Assembly: GCA_905478325.1 (NCBI GenBank)
Contig: CAJQIB010000008.1
Coordinates: forward strand, 186,001 to 250,000
DNA from: an uncultured Flavobacteriales bacterium
GTDB lineage: Bacteria; Bacteroidota; Bacteroidia; Flavobacteriales_D; Sanyastnellaceae
DNA length: 64,000 bases
Reading direction: 5' to 3'
The notes beneath the pieces were generated by a model, which ran no database searches, was not told the DNA's origin, and was given only the letters and a program-made list of their open reading frames with translations. The number at the start of each line of letters is the position of its first letter. Within the stretch, counting starts at the first letter, position 1. The translations under genes and the position numbers were made by a program. Shown piece after piece: positions 17,383-25,941 of this stretch.

Positions 17383-18585
17383 TTAAACCTGCTCTAACAC
17401 CCCGAGTTCGCGTCCCACTTTTTCAAATGCAGCAATCGCGCGATCCAGCTGTTCCCGCGTATGCGCCGCAGACAACTGAACGCGAATTCGCGCAGCGCCT
17501 TTGGGCACGACTGGAAAGAAAAATCCTATGACATAGATTCCTTCTTCGAGCAGCCGATTCGCCATCGTTTGAGACAACCTCGCATCACCAAGCATCACAG
17601 GCACAATGGCCGATTCACCATCCTTAATGGGCAGGCCAACCCGGCGCATCCCCGCTTTGAAGTAATTGGTGTTTTCCTCCAACTGATCTATCAACTCAGT
17701 GGACTCCTCGAGCATTTTAAACACTTCCAAGGATGCCCCGACAATACTCGGAGCGAGACTATTGGAGAACAAATATGGCCGCGATCGCTGGCGCAGCAAT
17801 TCAATGATTTCTTTTCTACCCGTCGTAAAACCGCCCATGGCACCACCCATTGCTTTTCCCAAGGTTCCCGTGATAATATCAACCCGACCCAATGCACCGC
17901 GCAGCTCAATGCTTCCTCGCCCTGTCGCCCCGATGCATCCGGTTGCATGGCATTCATCGACCATCACAAGCGCATCGTACTTGTCTGCCAAATCGCACAC
18001 CTCATCGATTTGAGCGACATATCCATCCATGGAGAAAACACCATCCGTAACGATCATCTTGAATCGGTGATTGGCTGCTGTGGCAGCTTGCAGTTGGGCT
18101 TCCAGATCCGCCATGTCATTGTTGGCATACCGAAAGCGAGCTGCCTTGCACAACCGAACTCCATCGATGATACTCGCATGGTTCAATGAATCCGAAATAA
18201 TGGCGTCTTCAGGGCCCAATAAAGGCTCGAAAACTCCGCCGTTCGCATCAAACGCTGCGGCATACAGTATGGTATCGTCTGTATGATGGAACGCTGCAAT
18301 CTTCGCTTCCAACTCTTTGTGAATGTCTTGAGTCCCGCAGATAAACCGAACGCTGGACATCCCAAACCCATGGGAATCGACGGCCCGTTTGGCAGCCTCG
18401 AGAATCCGAGGATGGCTGCTCAAACCGAGGTAATTGTTCGCACAAAAGTTGAGCACCTTTGATCCGTCAACAAGTGAAATTTCGGTATCCTGCTTGCCAG
18501 CGATGACGCGTTCACTTTTGAACAGTCCGGCCGCCTCAATCTCCTTCAATTCTTCCTGTAAGTACCCTTCTAATTTTCCGTACAT
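17383..18585 (-). CDS. kbl: Glycine C-acetyltransferase (2-amino-3-ketobutyrate CoA ligase)
   Basis: A PLP enzyme of the alpha-oxoamine synthase family, 400 residues against about 398 for E. coli Kbl. It splits 2-amino-3-oxobutyrate with CoA to glycine and acetyl-CoA, the second step of threonine breakdown. Visible features: [54 protein letters not shown] and the PLP lysine in [13 protein letters not shown]. No threonine dehydrogenase gene is nearby. It heads a minus-strand unit with an FAD oxidoreductase and a GbsR regulator. A palindrome matching the one before gbsR lies within 25 bases upstream of its ATG, so repression by that regulator is likely. Confidence 0.94.
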   Translation of the reverse strand: MYGKLEGYLQEELKEIEAAGLFKSERVIAGKQDTEISLVDGSKVLNFCANNYLGLSSHPRILEAAKRAVDSHGFGMSSVRFICGTQDIHKELEAKIAAFHHTDDTILYAAAFDANGGVFEPLLGPEDAIISDSLNHASIIDGVRLCKAARFRYANNDMADLEAQLQAATAANHRFKMIVTDGVFSMDGYVAQIDEVCDLADKYDALVMVDECHATGCIGATGRGSIELRGALGRVDIITGTLGKAMGGAMGGFTTGRKEIIELLRQRSRPYLFSNSLAPSIVGASLEVFKMLEESTELIDQLEENTNYFKAGMRRVGLPIKDGESAIVPVMLGDARLSQTMANRLLEEGIYVIGFFFPVVPKGAARIRVQLSAAHTREQLDRAIAAFEKVGRELGVLEQV

Positions 18586-18608
18586 AATTTCAATTTAAAA
18601 TGAAAGTA
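18585..18608 (-). promoter_or_regulatory. Palindrome TACTTTCA-N8-TGAAATTA, candidate GbsR operator (site B)
   Basis: On the minus strand the left arm TACTTTCA is identical to site A, the spacer is again 8 bases and the right arm differs at one base. It touches the kbl start codon and lies downstream of a TAATTTTG box, so binding would block transcription or initiation. Confidence 0.55.
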
Positions 18609-18636
18609 TTCTAGTGTGTCCAACGCCTCAGCGACG

Positions 18637-18644
18637 CAAAATTA
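18637..18644 (-). promoter_or_regulatory. Candidate -7 box (TAATTTTG) for kbl
   Basis: An exact TAnnTTTG match on the minus strand, 51 bases before the kbl ATG. No clear -33 TTTG lies at the standard distance. It is followed by the candidate operator, which fits a repressible promoter. Confidence 0.4.
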
Positions 18645-18661
18645 ACGCATTTACAACGGCT

Positions 18662-19498
18662 TCAGCCGTCTAAAGCTGCTCCTAAGACTACGGGCATGTT
18701 GAGCGTACCATGTCCGACGGGAACATCCCACCGCACCTCCTTTGACGCCGGCACATGCTCTGCTACCATTTGCTTCAGATTCCTACCAAAAGGATTGTCG
18801 TGTGACTGGCCGTGCGCCCGTGTATTGTCATGCAAGTCACTAAACGTACCCACAAGTAAACCATGGATCCGGTCAAATACCCCCGCCAATTTGAACGCTA
18901 AAAACATGCGGTCAATGTGATAGAGGTACTCATCCAAATCCTCTATTAGCAACCAACAGCCTTCAGGGGTTGGAAAATAGGGCGTTCCCAAAAGACTATA
19001 CAATACACTGAGATTTCCACCGACGACAGGAATTCCCTGCGTATTCGAGGGCTCGCGCAGTCGATCCCACATGCCCCGAGCATGAACGGAATCCGTAGAA
19101 GCATACGTATTGGCGACGGGCGCATGCAGCGCACCTACTCCCAGATGATCGGCCCAACCATGCATGGCCGTGATGTCGCTAAAACCGATGATCCACGTGG
19201 GGTCAGCTTGGTATATCTCAGCGTTTAAAAATGGCAAAATCCGTGCGCTACCGTACCCTCCTCTCATTGCCCAGATCGCGCGAATATGGGGGTCAGCAAA
19301 CCCCTGATTGATGATCCCCGCTCGATGAGAGTCCGTCCCGCCAAACTGGCCATCGCGGGCTTCCAAGCCAGATGGAATCACAGCTTTAAAACCTGCTTTT
19401 TCTATGGTTTCCTTGGCTAAAACCACATCCTCAGGCTGCACAAATCGAGCCGGCGCCGCCAACATAATCTGATCGCCACGCTTCAATGGAGCGGGCAT
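18662..19498 (-). CDS. LD-carboxypeptidase (peptidase S66)
   Basis: Cuts the L,D bond of murein tetrapeptides during peptidoglycan recycling in the cytoplasm. The protein has 278 residues from ATG 19498 (MPAPLKRGDQIMLAAPAR); the open frame extends further upstream but would run into the divergent metG region. All three parts of the Ser-Glu-His triad can be placed: GFSDIT (Ser), LLIEDLDE (Glu) and PVGHG (His). AIWAMRGGYGSARILP is the other hallmark block. It is divergent from metG and 76 bases before kbl. A small hairpin (18656-18669) sits at its stop codon. Confidence 0.92.
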   Translation of the reverse strand: MPAPLKRGDQIMLAAPARFVQPEDVVLAKETIEKAGFKAVIPSGLEARDGQFGGTDSHRAGIINQGFADPHIRAIWAMRGGYGSARILPFLNAEIYQADPTWIIGFSDITAMHGWADHLGVGALHAPVANTYASTDSVHARGMWDRLREPSNTQGIPVVGGNLSVLYSLLGTPYFPTPEGCWLLIEDLDEYLYHIDRMFLAFKLAGVFDRIHGLLVGTFSDLHDNTRAHGQSHDNPFGRNLKQMVAEHVPASKEVRWDVPVGHGTLNMPVVLGAALDG

Positions 19499-19547
19499 TA
19501 TTCGGGTCCGAACACGATGCATCCACGCAAGATGGCCATGTATCTCG

Positions 19548-19564
19548 GAATTTGAGCGAAATTC
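19548..19564. repeat. Inverted repeat GAATTT-N5-AAATTC between ldcA-type gene and metG
   Basis: Six-base perfect arms with a 5-base spacer in the 92-base divergent gap. It may be an operator for one of the genes, but arms this short and AT-rich can arise by chance. Confidence 0.25.
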
Positions 19565-19590
19565 GCAGCACCTTTTTGAATTCGCTCCAC

Positions 19591-21675
19591 ATGGCTGACC
19601 CGCTTTTGACTTCCTCGCCCCACCGTTTGATGATGACATCGGCATTGCCTTATGCCAATGGCCCTATTCACATTGGACACGTTGCCGGTGCCTACCTCCC
19701 CGGTGACATCCGTGCCCGATATGAACGTTTAGCAGGAAACGATGTGCTTTGGGTTTGCGGGAGTGATGAACACGGAGCGGCCATCACGCTGCGTGCTAAA
19801 AAAGACGGCCTCACTCCACGGGACATTGTTGATCGTTATCACGGTGAGATGCAACATGCGTTCGAAGGTCTTGACCTCTCGTTCGACCATTACAGCCGAA
19901 CAAGCAGTCCAAAACACCACCAAAACGCGCAAGACTTTTTCAAAACACTCCTCGATAAGGGCAGTTTTGAAGTCAAGACTGAAGCCCAGTTTTACGACCC
20001 GGAAGCACAACAATTCTTAGCCGACCGGTACATCATAGGCACGTGTCCAAAGTGCACAGCGGACGGAGCGTATGGAGATCAGTGTGAAAAATGCGGGAGC
20101 GCACTGTCTCCAAACGACTTAATCCAACCCAAATCCACACTCAGCGGTGCGACCCCCATTTTAAAGGATACGACCCTCTGGTATCTGCCCATGGGACGGC
20201 ACGAGGAGTGGCTAAAAGACTACATCGAAAAAGGGCTATTCGAAGGGCAACCACACCACGATCCGCAAACATGGAAAGCCCACGTCACAGGCCAATGCCG
20301 CAGTTGGATTGACGGTGGACTGCAAAGCCGTGCGATGACGCGTGACTTGGATTGGGGCGTCTCAGTGCCGGTGGAAGGCGCAGAAGGCAAAGTCCTCTAT
20401 GTTTGGCTCGATGCGCCCATTGGGTACATCACCGCTACCATGGAATGGGCGGAAAAAAACGGAAAAGACTGGCGAGATTGGTGGCAATCAAAGGATGCAG
20501 AGCTCGTGCATTACATCGGCAAAGACAACATCGTTTTTCACTGCCTCATTTTCCCGATTCTTTTGCGGGAACATGGCGGATACAATTTACCGACCAACGT
20601 CCCTGCCAATGCCTTCATGAATTTGGAGGGAGACAAAATCTCCACATCCCGCAACTGGGCCGTTTGGGTCAGTGAGTACCTCGAGCAATTTCCCGGGAAG
20701 AGCGATGAGATGCGCTACGTGCTCGCGAGTATTATGCCTGAACAAAAAGACAGCGAATTCACCTGGACCGATTATAGAGAGCGCATCAACAACGAATTGG
20801 CGGATGTCCTAGGCAACTTCATTAACCGGGTGGTGGTGCTTACCCAGAAGTACTATCAAGGCCAGGTACCAGAGGCCCTTGGGTCCGCAAGCGAATCTGC
20901 TGACGACGCCATCATCGAGGCGTTGCAAACGGCCCCCGAACGCATCGGCGCATTGATTCAAAGAAACCGCTTCCGTGAAGCCTTGCACGAAGCTATGGGT
21001 GTGGCTCGTTTGGGCAACAAGTACATGACGGAGCAGGAGCCTTGGAAGGTGCAAAAAACCAATCCAGAGCGTACTGCAGTCATCTTGCACCACTGCATCC
21101 AAGTCGCTGGCATCTGTTCGGTCGTACTCGAACCCTTTATTCCGCGGACAGCCAAAAAAATTCAAGGGGCATTTGGCGTTGAAAACGCTACCTGGTCATC
21201 CGCTGCTGCAGATATGATTCCAGCGGGAAGAACGCTGAATCCATTGCCCATTTTATTCGAAAAAGTAGAGGAATCGGTCGTTCAAGCACAATTGGAGAAA
21301 TTGCAAGCGAGCCGCGCCGAGACGGAAACCAGTGTTCAACCAATCAAAGAGGAAATGACATTTGATGATTTTCAAAAGCTCGATCTACGGGTCGGTGAAG
21401 TAATCGCATGCGAACGGGTCCCTAAAGCGAATAAATTGCTCAACTTGACCATTCGAACAGGACTGGATGAGCGCACTGTATTGAGCGGGATTGCCGAACA
21501 TTTCGAGCCCGAGCAAGTCGTTGGGAGGCGCGTAACGGTATTGGTCAACCTCGCTCCTCGTACCATGCGCGGCATTGAAAGTCAAGGCATGGTCCTCATG
21601 GCTGAAACCGCGGACGGGGGCTTGCGGTTTGTCACACCAGAAGAAGGCACCGCTGCAGGAGACGTCATTAGCTAA
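19591..21675 (+). CDS. metG: Methionyl-tRNA synthetase with C-terminal tRNA-binding domain
   Basis: Charges tRNA-Met in the cytoplasm. The 694 residues from ATG 19591 are the long form. The class I signature HIGH is in GPIHIGHVAG, the zinc knuckle is CPKC ... CEKCG (about 150-170), and the KMSKS loop appears as GDKISTSRNWAVW. The anticodon domain contains the helical block around LADVLGNFINRVV. A C-terminal Trbp111/EMAP-like domain begins at MTFDDFQKLDLRVGEV. The frame is open back to 19486, but that would overlap the divergent carboxypeptidase start. It is followed 66 bases later by tRNA-Thr. Confidence 0.96.
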   Translation: MADPLLTSSPHRLMMTSALPYANGPIHIGHVAGAYLPGDIRARYERLAGNDVLWVCGSDEHGAAITLRAKKDGLTPRDIVDRYHGEMQHAFEGLDLSFDHYSRTSSPKHHQNAQDFFKTLLDKGSFEVKTEAQFYDPEAQQFLADRYIIGTCPKCTADGAYGDQCEKCGSALSPNDLIQPKSTLSGATPILKDTTLWYLPMGRHEEWLKDYIEKGLFEGQPHHDPQTWKAHVTGQCRSWIDGGLQSRAMTRDLDWGVSVPVEGAEGKVLYVWLDAPIGYITATMEWAEKNGKDWRDWWQSKDAELVHYIGKDNIVFHCLIFPILLREHGGYNLPTNVPANAFMNLEGDKISTSRNWAVWVSEYLEQFPGKSDEMRYVLASIMPEQKDSEFTWTDYRERINNELADVLGNFINRVVVLTQKYYQGQVPEALGSASESADDAIIEALQTAPERIGALIQRNRFREALHEAMGVARLGNKYMTEQEPWKVQKTNPERTAVILHHCIQVAGICSVVLEPFIPRTAKKIQGAFGVENATWSSAAADMIPAGRTLNPLPILFEKVEESVVQAQLEKLQASRAETETSVQPIKEEMTFDDFQKLDLRVGEVIACERVPKANKLLNLTIRTGLDERTVLSGIAEHFEPEQVVGRRVTVLVNLAPRTMRGIESQGMVLMAETADGGLRFVTPEEGTAAGDVIS

Positions 21676-21741
21676 CTGCATTGCAAAAGAATTTGGGTCG
21701 AAGTGCAACCTCCATTGGAGGACCTCCGTATCCTATTCCAT

Positions 21742-21814
<73 letters not shown>

Positions 21815-21822
21815 CATTTTTT

Positions 21823-21855
21823 CCGCTTGTCCCTTCGGGGGCAGGCGGTTTTTTT
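21823..21855 (+). terminator. Rho-independent terminator after tRNA-Thr
   Basis: An 11-base stem (CCGCTTGTCCC with GGGGCAGGCGG, including two G-T pairs) closed by a TTCG tetraloop and followed by seven T. It ends transcription from metG/tRNA-Thr before the convergent TonB receptor gene. There is no T-run on the other strand, so it works in one direction. Confidence 0.9.
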
Positions 21856-21879
21856 GTTTTCAATTGACGGAAACAGCCG

Positions 21880-24765
21880 TCAGAACATCATCTTGAGCGA
21901 AGCACTGACTGTTCGACCGTAAGCCCAATAGCCCTCTAAACGACCATTCTCCACAGTCCCTTGCTCCTTCACTCCGGTTTGCGGATTCGTCACGAACGTT
22001 TCAAATCCATCGGAGATGTAGATGTTGTTCAAGGCATTCTGAACGTTTACACTGGCCCTCCACGACATTCCTGCAAGGTCAAATGAATAGCTGCCTCTCA
22101 CGTCCAAATAACCAAAAGAGGGAAGCATCACCGGTTGCAAACCCGATCGATCGGGATCTGTTCGGTCAGCATCGACTTCGAAACGCGCGTACAGCTTACT
22201 GTTGTGCACGTAATTCGCTCCAAAACGCCATCCTTTTCCAAAATTGAAACTGCTCAAAAATCCAATTTGCTGCTGTGGAGCATCGCTGACTTTGAGGCCG
22301 GCAGAATAGATAAAGAGCGATTCCAACACCTCGCCGCCTTCTTCGCTGATGATCTCCGCGTTGACATCATTCTCCCAGCGCCAGTTACCAAAGGAAGCCA
22401 TACCTCCAATTTCCAAGAAACGGAATGGACGTGCCTTCCACTCAAACTCGAGTCCTTCGTGCGTCTGGGTCAACCCCGTAATAAACGCTCGGTACTCGGT
22501 GCCATCAGGACGCAACAACGGACTGCTCATGATGGTCTTGTCACGCCACTGCGTGTGGTACGCATTGACATCGAATGAAATCCCACGCCAGCGAAAACGA
22601 TATCCAGCTTCAAGTGCGGCCACTTTTTCATTGGTCAACCGATCGTTGCTCAAGACATTCGAATAGTTGGTGAACACGTAGCGAATGAAAGGCGCTCTCG
22701 AATAAACACCTCCATTGACATAGAGATGACTTGTTCCCCCTAAACGCACACTTCCACCGGCTTTCGCATTGTATCCCCAGCTGCTCGCCTTTTCGGATTT
22801 GATTCCATACATAAATTGCTCCGAGGTGACCAGCTCGCCCGTTTCAGAATCGACTTCCGTGACGCTCTGCATGCCCGTCTCTTCGTAGCGGAAATACTTG
22901 TAGGGGTCAATTCGGCGGTATTGCGTGTAACTCATCGTACCGGCCGCGAAGAGACTGAACCGGTCGTCCTTGTATTCCAATTGAGCAAAACCACCACCAT
23001 AGCTCACTTTCCCGATATCATCGTAGTCCACGACATCACCAGGTTGTGCCAGCAAGTTGTAATCGGGATTGACTCCGTAGCCGTCCGAACTTCCAAAGGA
23101 CTGGAGATAGTAATCGCCCCCGAGTAGGTTGTCCACTTTCGTAAAATGTTTGCCGGCATAATACCGTCCGTCTATGCCCGCAATCAACTGAAGTCTATCG
23201 TTGAGATCGAAGCGCAATGTGGACAACACTCCAGTCCAAAAGTGCTCATTGTGCGCGTTTTCAATCAAACTCCGGCTACGCCCTCCGACAACCGTATCGC
23301 CTTCCATGACCACAGGGTCACCAAAAGCATGCACCGTATCAATCCATGCTTGGGCACTTTCGTTGAAGGCAATTTCATTGGCCGCGTAAGTCGTGGCTTG
23401 GTTATTCGACACATTCGAGTCGTAGAGATAATCCCAATTGAGTGTGGTTTTTACGGTGCGCGTAACGCCCGCCGTATCCACGTATGATTCGCTCAAACGG
23501 GGTGAACTTGTGCCATCATATCGGGACCCGTAACCCTGGCCCGTGCTGATGTAATAGCTCGTTGCAAGGTTTGCACGTTCACTCAACTGCCAATAATGGT
23601 TGAGTGCAAATTGTGGCTTGTGGTAGCCATTGGTGCGCGAGTTGAAGGTGGAATTGTCATAATCTCCGCGATTCAAATACCCCCAATCCTCATTCCACCG
23701 ATGGGCCTCATACCCTAAGGCGTTGAGGTCATTGAAGCGATCGACGGTCAATTGACCGCGGCGTTGGCCGTGGGTTTGTGGAGCACCAATGGCGGTGAAA
23801 ACCAGCCTGTGCGCACCGAAATCTTTGGCTGCCGTCAAGAAATAACTCCAAGCATCGATGAACGTGGCATCCACATAGGCATTGCCCGCAGTGCGACTCC
23901 CCACAGCACTCACAGCCCACCCACTCGGTAAGATTCCGGAACTGAGAGAGAGCATCGATTTGTAGCGTCCATAATCGGTCATGCTCTGCATGAAACTCCC
24001 GCCCCGCTGCATGTCGGTGGCCTTGGTGATGATGTTGAGCGTGCCGCCCACAGAATTGATGGCCAACTTGGACGCTCCCAGCCCGCGTTGGACTTGCATC
24101 GTATTGACCGCGTCGCCCAGCCCAGCCCAATTGGACCAATACACCCACCCGCTTTCCATGTCATTGACTGGAATTCCGTTGATCAATACGGCTACGTTGC
24201 GCTGGTCAAACCCGCGAATATTGATCCGGCTATCTCCAAATCCGCCGCCGCTTTTGGTGGCATAAACCCCTGGTGTGACATTCAAAGTCTCGACCAATTC
24301 TTTGTCCCCTATCTGCTCTTCGATGGTACGAGCATCCAAAGTCGAAACAGCAATAGGAGTCTCTCGATCTATGGCCACCGATGCAATGATGTTGGCCTCT
24401 GCCAGACCAATGGTGGAACTCTTCATCACGACGAGCCCCAAATCAATCGCTGCCATTCCGAGGTTGCCCCCTTGACGCGCAGGCAATTGGATATAGGTCC
24501 GTACCATCTCATAACCGATCATACTGACCACCACATGCGCCTCACCCGTTTGGCGGGTGCTAAAGCGAAAGTTTCCGTCAAAGTCGGTCATACCGCCCGT
24601 TGCGTATTCTTCCAAATAAACCGAGGCCCCCACGAGCGATTCGCCCGTGACTTGGTCCAATACCCGGCCCGTTATCTGGGTCTGGCCGTTCACTGTTGAA
24701 AAGCAGAAAAAAGCGCTCGCGAGCAAAAGAAGCGAACACAAAACAGGTGCGTGCGAATGGGTCAT
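21880..24765 (-). CDS. TonB-dependent receptor with CarboxypepD-like N-terminal domain
   Basis: Outer-membrane active-uptake receptor, 961 residues from ATG 24765 (a TTG at 24810 is upstream but lies before the signal). The order is signal peptide (about 1-27), carboxypeptidase-regulatory-like beta sandwich (QITGRVLDQVTGESLVGASVY ... DGNFRFS, about 28-115), plug (about 140-270, with INIRGFDQRNVAVLINGIPVND and GTLNIITKA), then a 22-strand-type barrel ending VSASLKMMF. The terminal phenylalanine is as expected. The substrate is not evident; there is no SusD partner, so a glycan SusC role is unlikely. It stands 57 bases after asd without a functional link. Confidence 0.92.
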   Translation of the reverse strand: MTHSHAPVLCSLLLLASAFFCFSTVNGQTQITGRVLDQVTGESLVGASVYLEEYATGGMTDFDGNFRFSTRQTGEAHVVVSMIGYEMVRTYIQLPARQGGNLGMAAIDLGLVVMKSSTIGLAEANIIASVAIDRETPIAVSTLDARTIEEQIGDKELVETLNVTPGVYATKSGGGFGDSRINIRGFDQRNVAVLINGIPVNDMESGWVYWSNWAGLGDAVNTMQVQRGLGASKLAINSVGGTLNIITKATDMQRGGSFMQSMTDYGRYKSMLSLSSGILPSGWAVSAVGSRTAGNAYVDATFIDAWSYFLTAAKDFGAHRLVFTAIGAPQTHGQRRGQLTVDRFNDLNALGYEAHRWNEDWGYLNRGDYDNSTFNSRTNGYHKPQFALNHYWQLSERANLATSYYISTGQGYGSRYDGTSSPRLSESYVDTAGVTRTVKTTLNWDYLYDSNVSNNQATTYAANEIAFNESAQAWIDTVHAFGDPVVMEGDTVVGGRSRSLIENAHNEHFWTGVLSTLRFDLNDRLQLIAGIDGRYYAGKHFTKVDNLLGGDYYLQSFGSSDGYGVNPDYNLLAQPGDVVDYDDIGKVSYGGGFAQLEYKDDRFSLFAAGTMSYTQYRRIDPYKYFRYEETGMQSVTEVDSETGELVTSEQFMYGIKSEKASSWGYNAKAGGSVRLGGTSHLYVNGGVYSRAPFIRYVFTNYSNVLSNDRLTNEKVAALEAGYRFRWRGISFDVNAYHTQWRDKTIMSSPLLRPDGTEYRAFITGLTQTHEGLEFEWKARPFRFLEIGGMASFGNWRWENDVNAEIISEEGGEVLESLFIYSAGLKVSDAPQQQIGFLSSFNFGKGWRFGANYVHNSKLYARFEVDADRTDPDRSGLQPVMLPSFGYLDVRGSYSFDLAGMSWRASVNVQNALNNIYISDGFETFVTNPQTGVKEQGTVENGRLEGYWAYGRTVSASLKMMF

Positions 24766-24822
24766 GTGAACAGTTGCAATCGGTTCCCTCGAAATCCAAG
24801 GTGCTTGCAAGTTAAGTGGATT

Positions 24823-25857
24823 TCAAGAAGCGCCGCTCCAACGCCCTTGATTCCATAAATAGCGCGCAATTTGGACGGTATTTGTCGCTGCTCCTTTGCG
24901 CAGGTTATCCGCTACAATCCAAAGATGCAGCCCCCGAGGATGCCCCAAATCTTTGCGAATGCGCCCAACAAATACTTCGTTTTTTCCAGCGGCATGCAGC
25001 GGCATTGGATACGAATTGTTGGCCGGTTCATCTACCACCTCCACACCGTCAAAATCGCGCAACAATTGAAATACCTCATCCAGTTCAAAATCACGCGCAA
25101 ACTCGAGATAAACGCTTTCACTGTGCCCTCCCATGACAGGAACTCTCACAGCGGTGCAGGACATCTGCACAGCATCATCCCTCAATATTTTCTTGGTTTC
25201 ATTCCACACCTTCATTTCTTCACGCGTATATCCATTCTCTTCGAACACATCGCAGTGCGGAATCACATTCATGTCGATGGGGTGCGGGTAAACCGCCTCT
25301 CCTTTATGGCCCGCACGTTCCGCTTCCAACTGTGCCATTGCAGCCTGTCCCGTTCCTGTAATACTTTGGTATGTGCTCACGATGCCCCGTTCAATTGAAA
25401 AGGCGTCATGCAACGGTTTGAGCGCCATGACCAATTGCATGGTGGTGCAATTCGGATTGGCGATAATGCGGTGATGCGACTTGATATCAGACCCGTTCAC
25501 TTCAGGGACGACCAAAGGACAACTCGCGTCCATTCTAAAGGCACTGCTGTTATCGACTACGGTGCATCCCTGTTCCGCAAATTGAGGAGCCCATTCTAAG
25601 CTTACGCTTCCCCCAGCACTGAATAAGGCGACATGTGGATTGGAGCGCAACGCATCTGCAACCGACATCACCCGTTGAGGTTTCCCTTGAAACATGACTT
25701 CTTTTCCCACGCTGCGTTCGCTACCAGCGGGTAACAAGGTGCGCACTGGAAAATCCAATTCTTCCAACACTTTCAACATGGTTTGGCCAACCAACCCTGT
25801 TGCACCGATGATTGCAACATCAATGGGGCCTTGTTTTATTTGATCGATAGAATCCAT
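24823..25857 (-). CDS. asd: Aspartate-semialdehyde dehydrogenase
   Basis: Reduces aspartyl phosphate to the semialdehyde, the branch point to lysine, diaminopimelate, threonine and methionine. The protein has 344 residues from ATG 25857. The NADP loop is AIIGATGLVGQTML, the catalytic cysteine is in ANPNCTTMQLV, and the substrate and histidine region is PVMGGHSESVYLEF. The open frame upstream to 26151 runs antisense through the start of the next gene and has no family similarity. It is divergent from the lamin-tail protein across an 84-base gap holding a strong palindrome. Confidence 0.95.
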   Translation of the reverse strand: MDSIDQIKQGPIDVAIIGATGLVGQTMLKVLEELDFPVRTLLPAGSERSVGKEVMFQGKPQRVMSVADALRSNPHVALFSAGGSVSLEWAPQFAEQGCTVVDNSSAFRMDASCPLVVPEVNGSDIKSHHRIIANPNCTTMQLVMALKPLHDAFSIERGIVSTYQSITGTGQAAMAQLEAERAGHKGEAVYPHPIDMNVIPHCDVFEENGYTREEMKVWNETKKILRDDAVQMSCTAVRVPVMGGHSESVYLEFARDFELDEVFQLLRDFDGVEVVDEPANNSYPMPLHAAGKNEVFVGRIRKDLGHPRGLHLWIVADNLRKGAATNTVQIARYLWNQGRWSGAS

Positions 25858-25894
25858 TTTGTAAGCGGTACAGTGTAATTGATGCGAGGTAAGC

Positions 25895-25922
25895 CAAATC
25901 TCTGATAAAATTGAGAGATTTG
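25895..25922. repeat. Perfect 9-base inverted repeat, candidate operator
   Basis: CAAATCTCT - 10 bases - AGAGATTTG in the divergent gap between asd and the lamin-tail protein. The right arm ends 19 bases before the plus-strand ATG; the left arm is 37 bases from the asd ATG. It could also form a hairpin in a leader. The position favours a protein-binding site. Confidence 0.45.
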
Positions 25923-25941
25923 TAGCATTGATTGTGAGAGG

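Noticed and set aside
17461-18189. 242-codon open frame on plus inside kbl
   Set aside because: Antisense to catalytic motifs of kbl; no homology seen.
21706-21720. Small palindrome CCTCC-ATT-GGAGG before tRNA-Thr
   Set aside because: Only five base pairs, a 3-base loop and no T-run; not a credible terminator or operator on this evidence.
24088-24699. 203-codon open frame on plus inside the first TonB receptor
   Set aside because: Antisense to the plug and N-terminal domain; no support.
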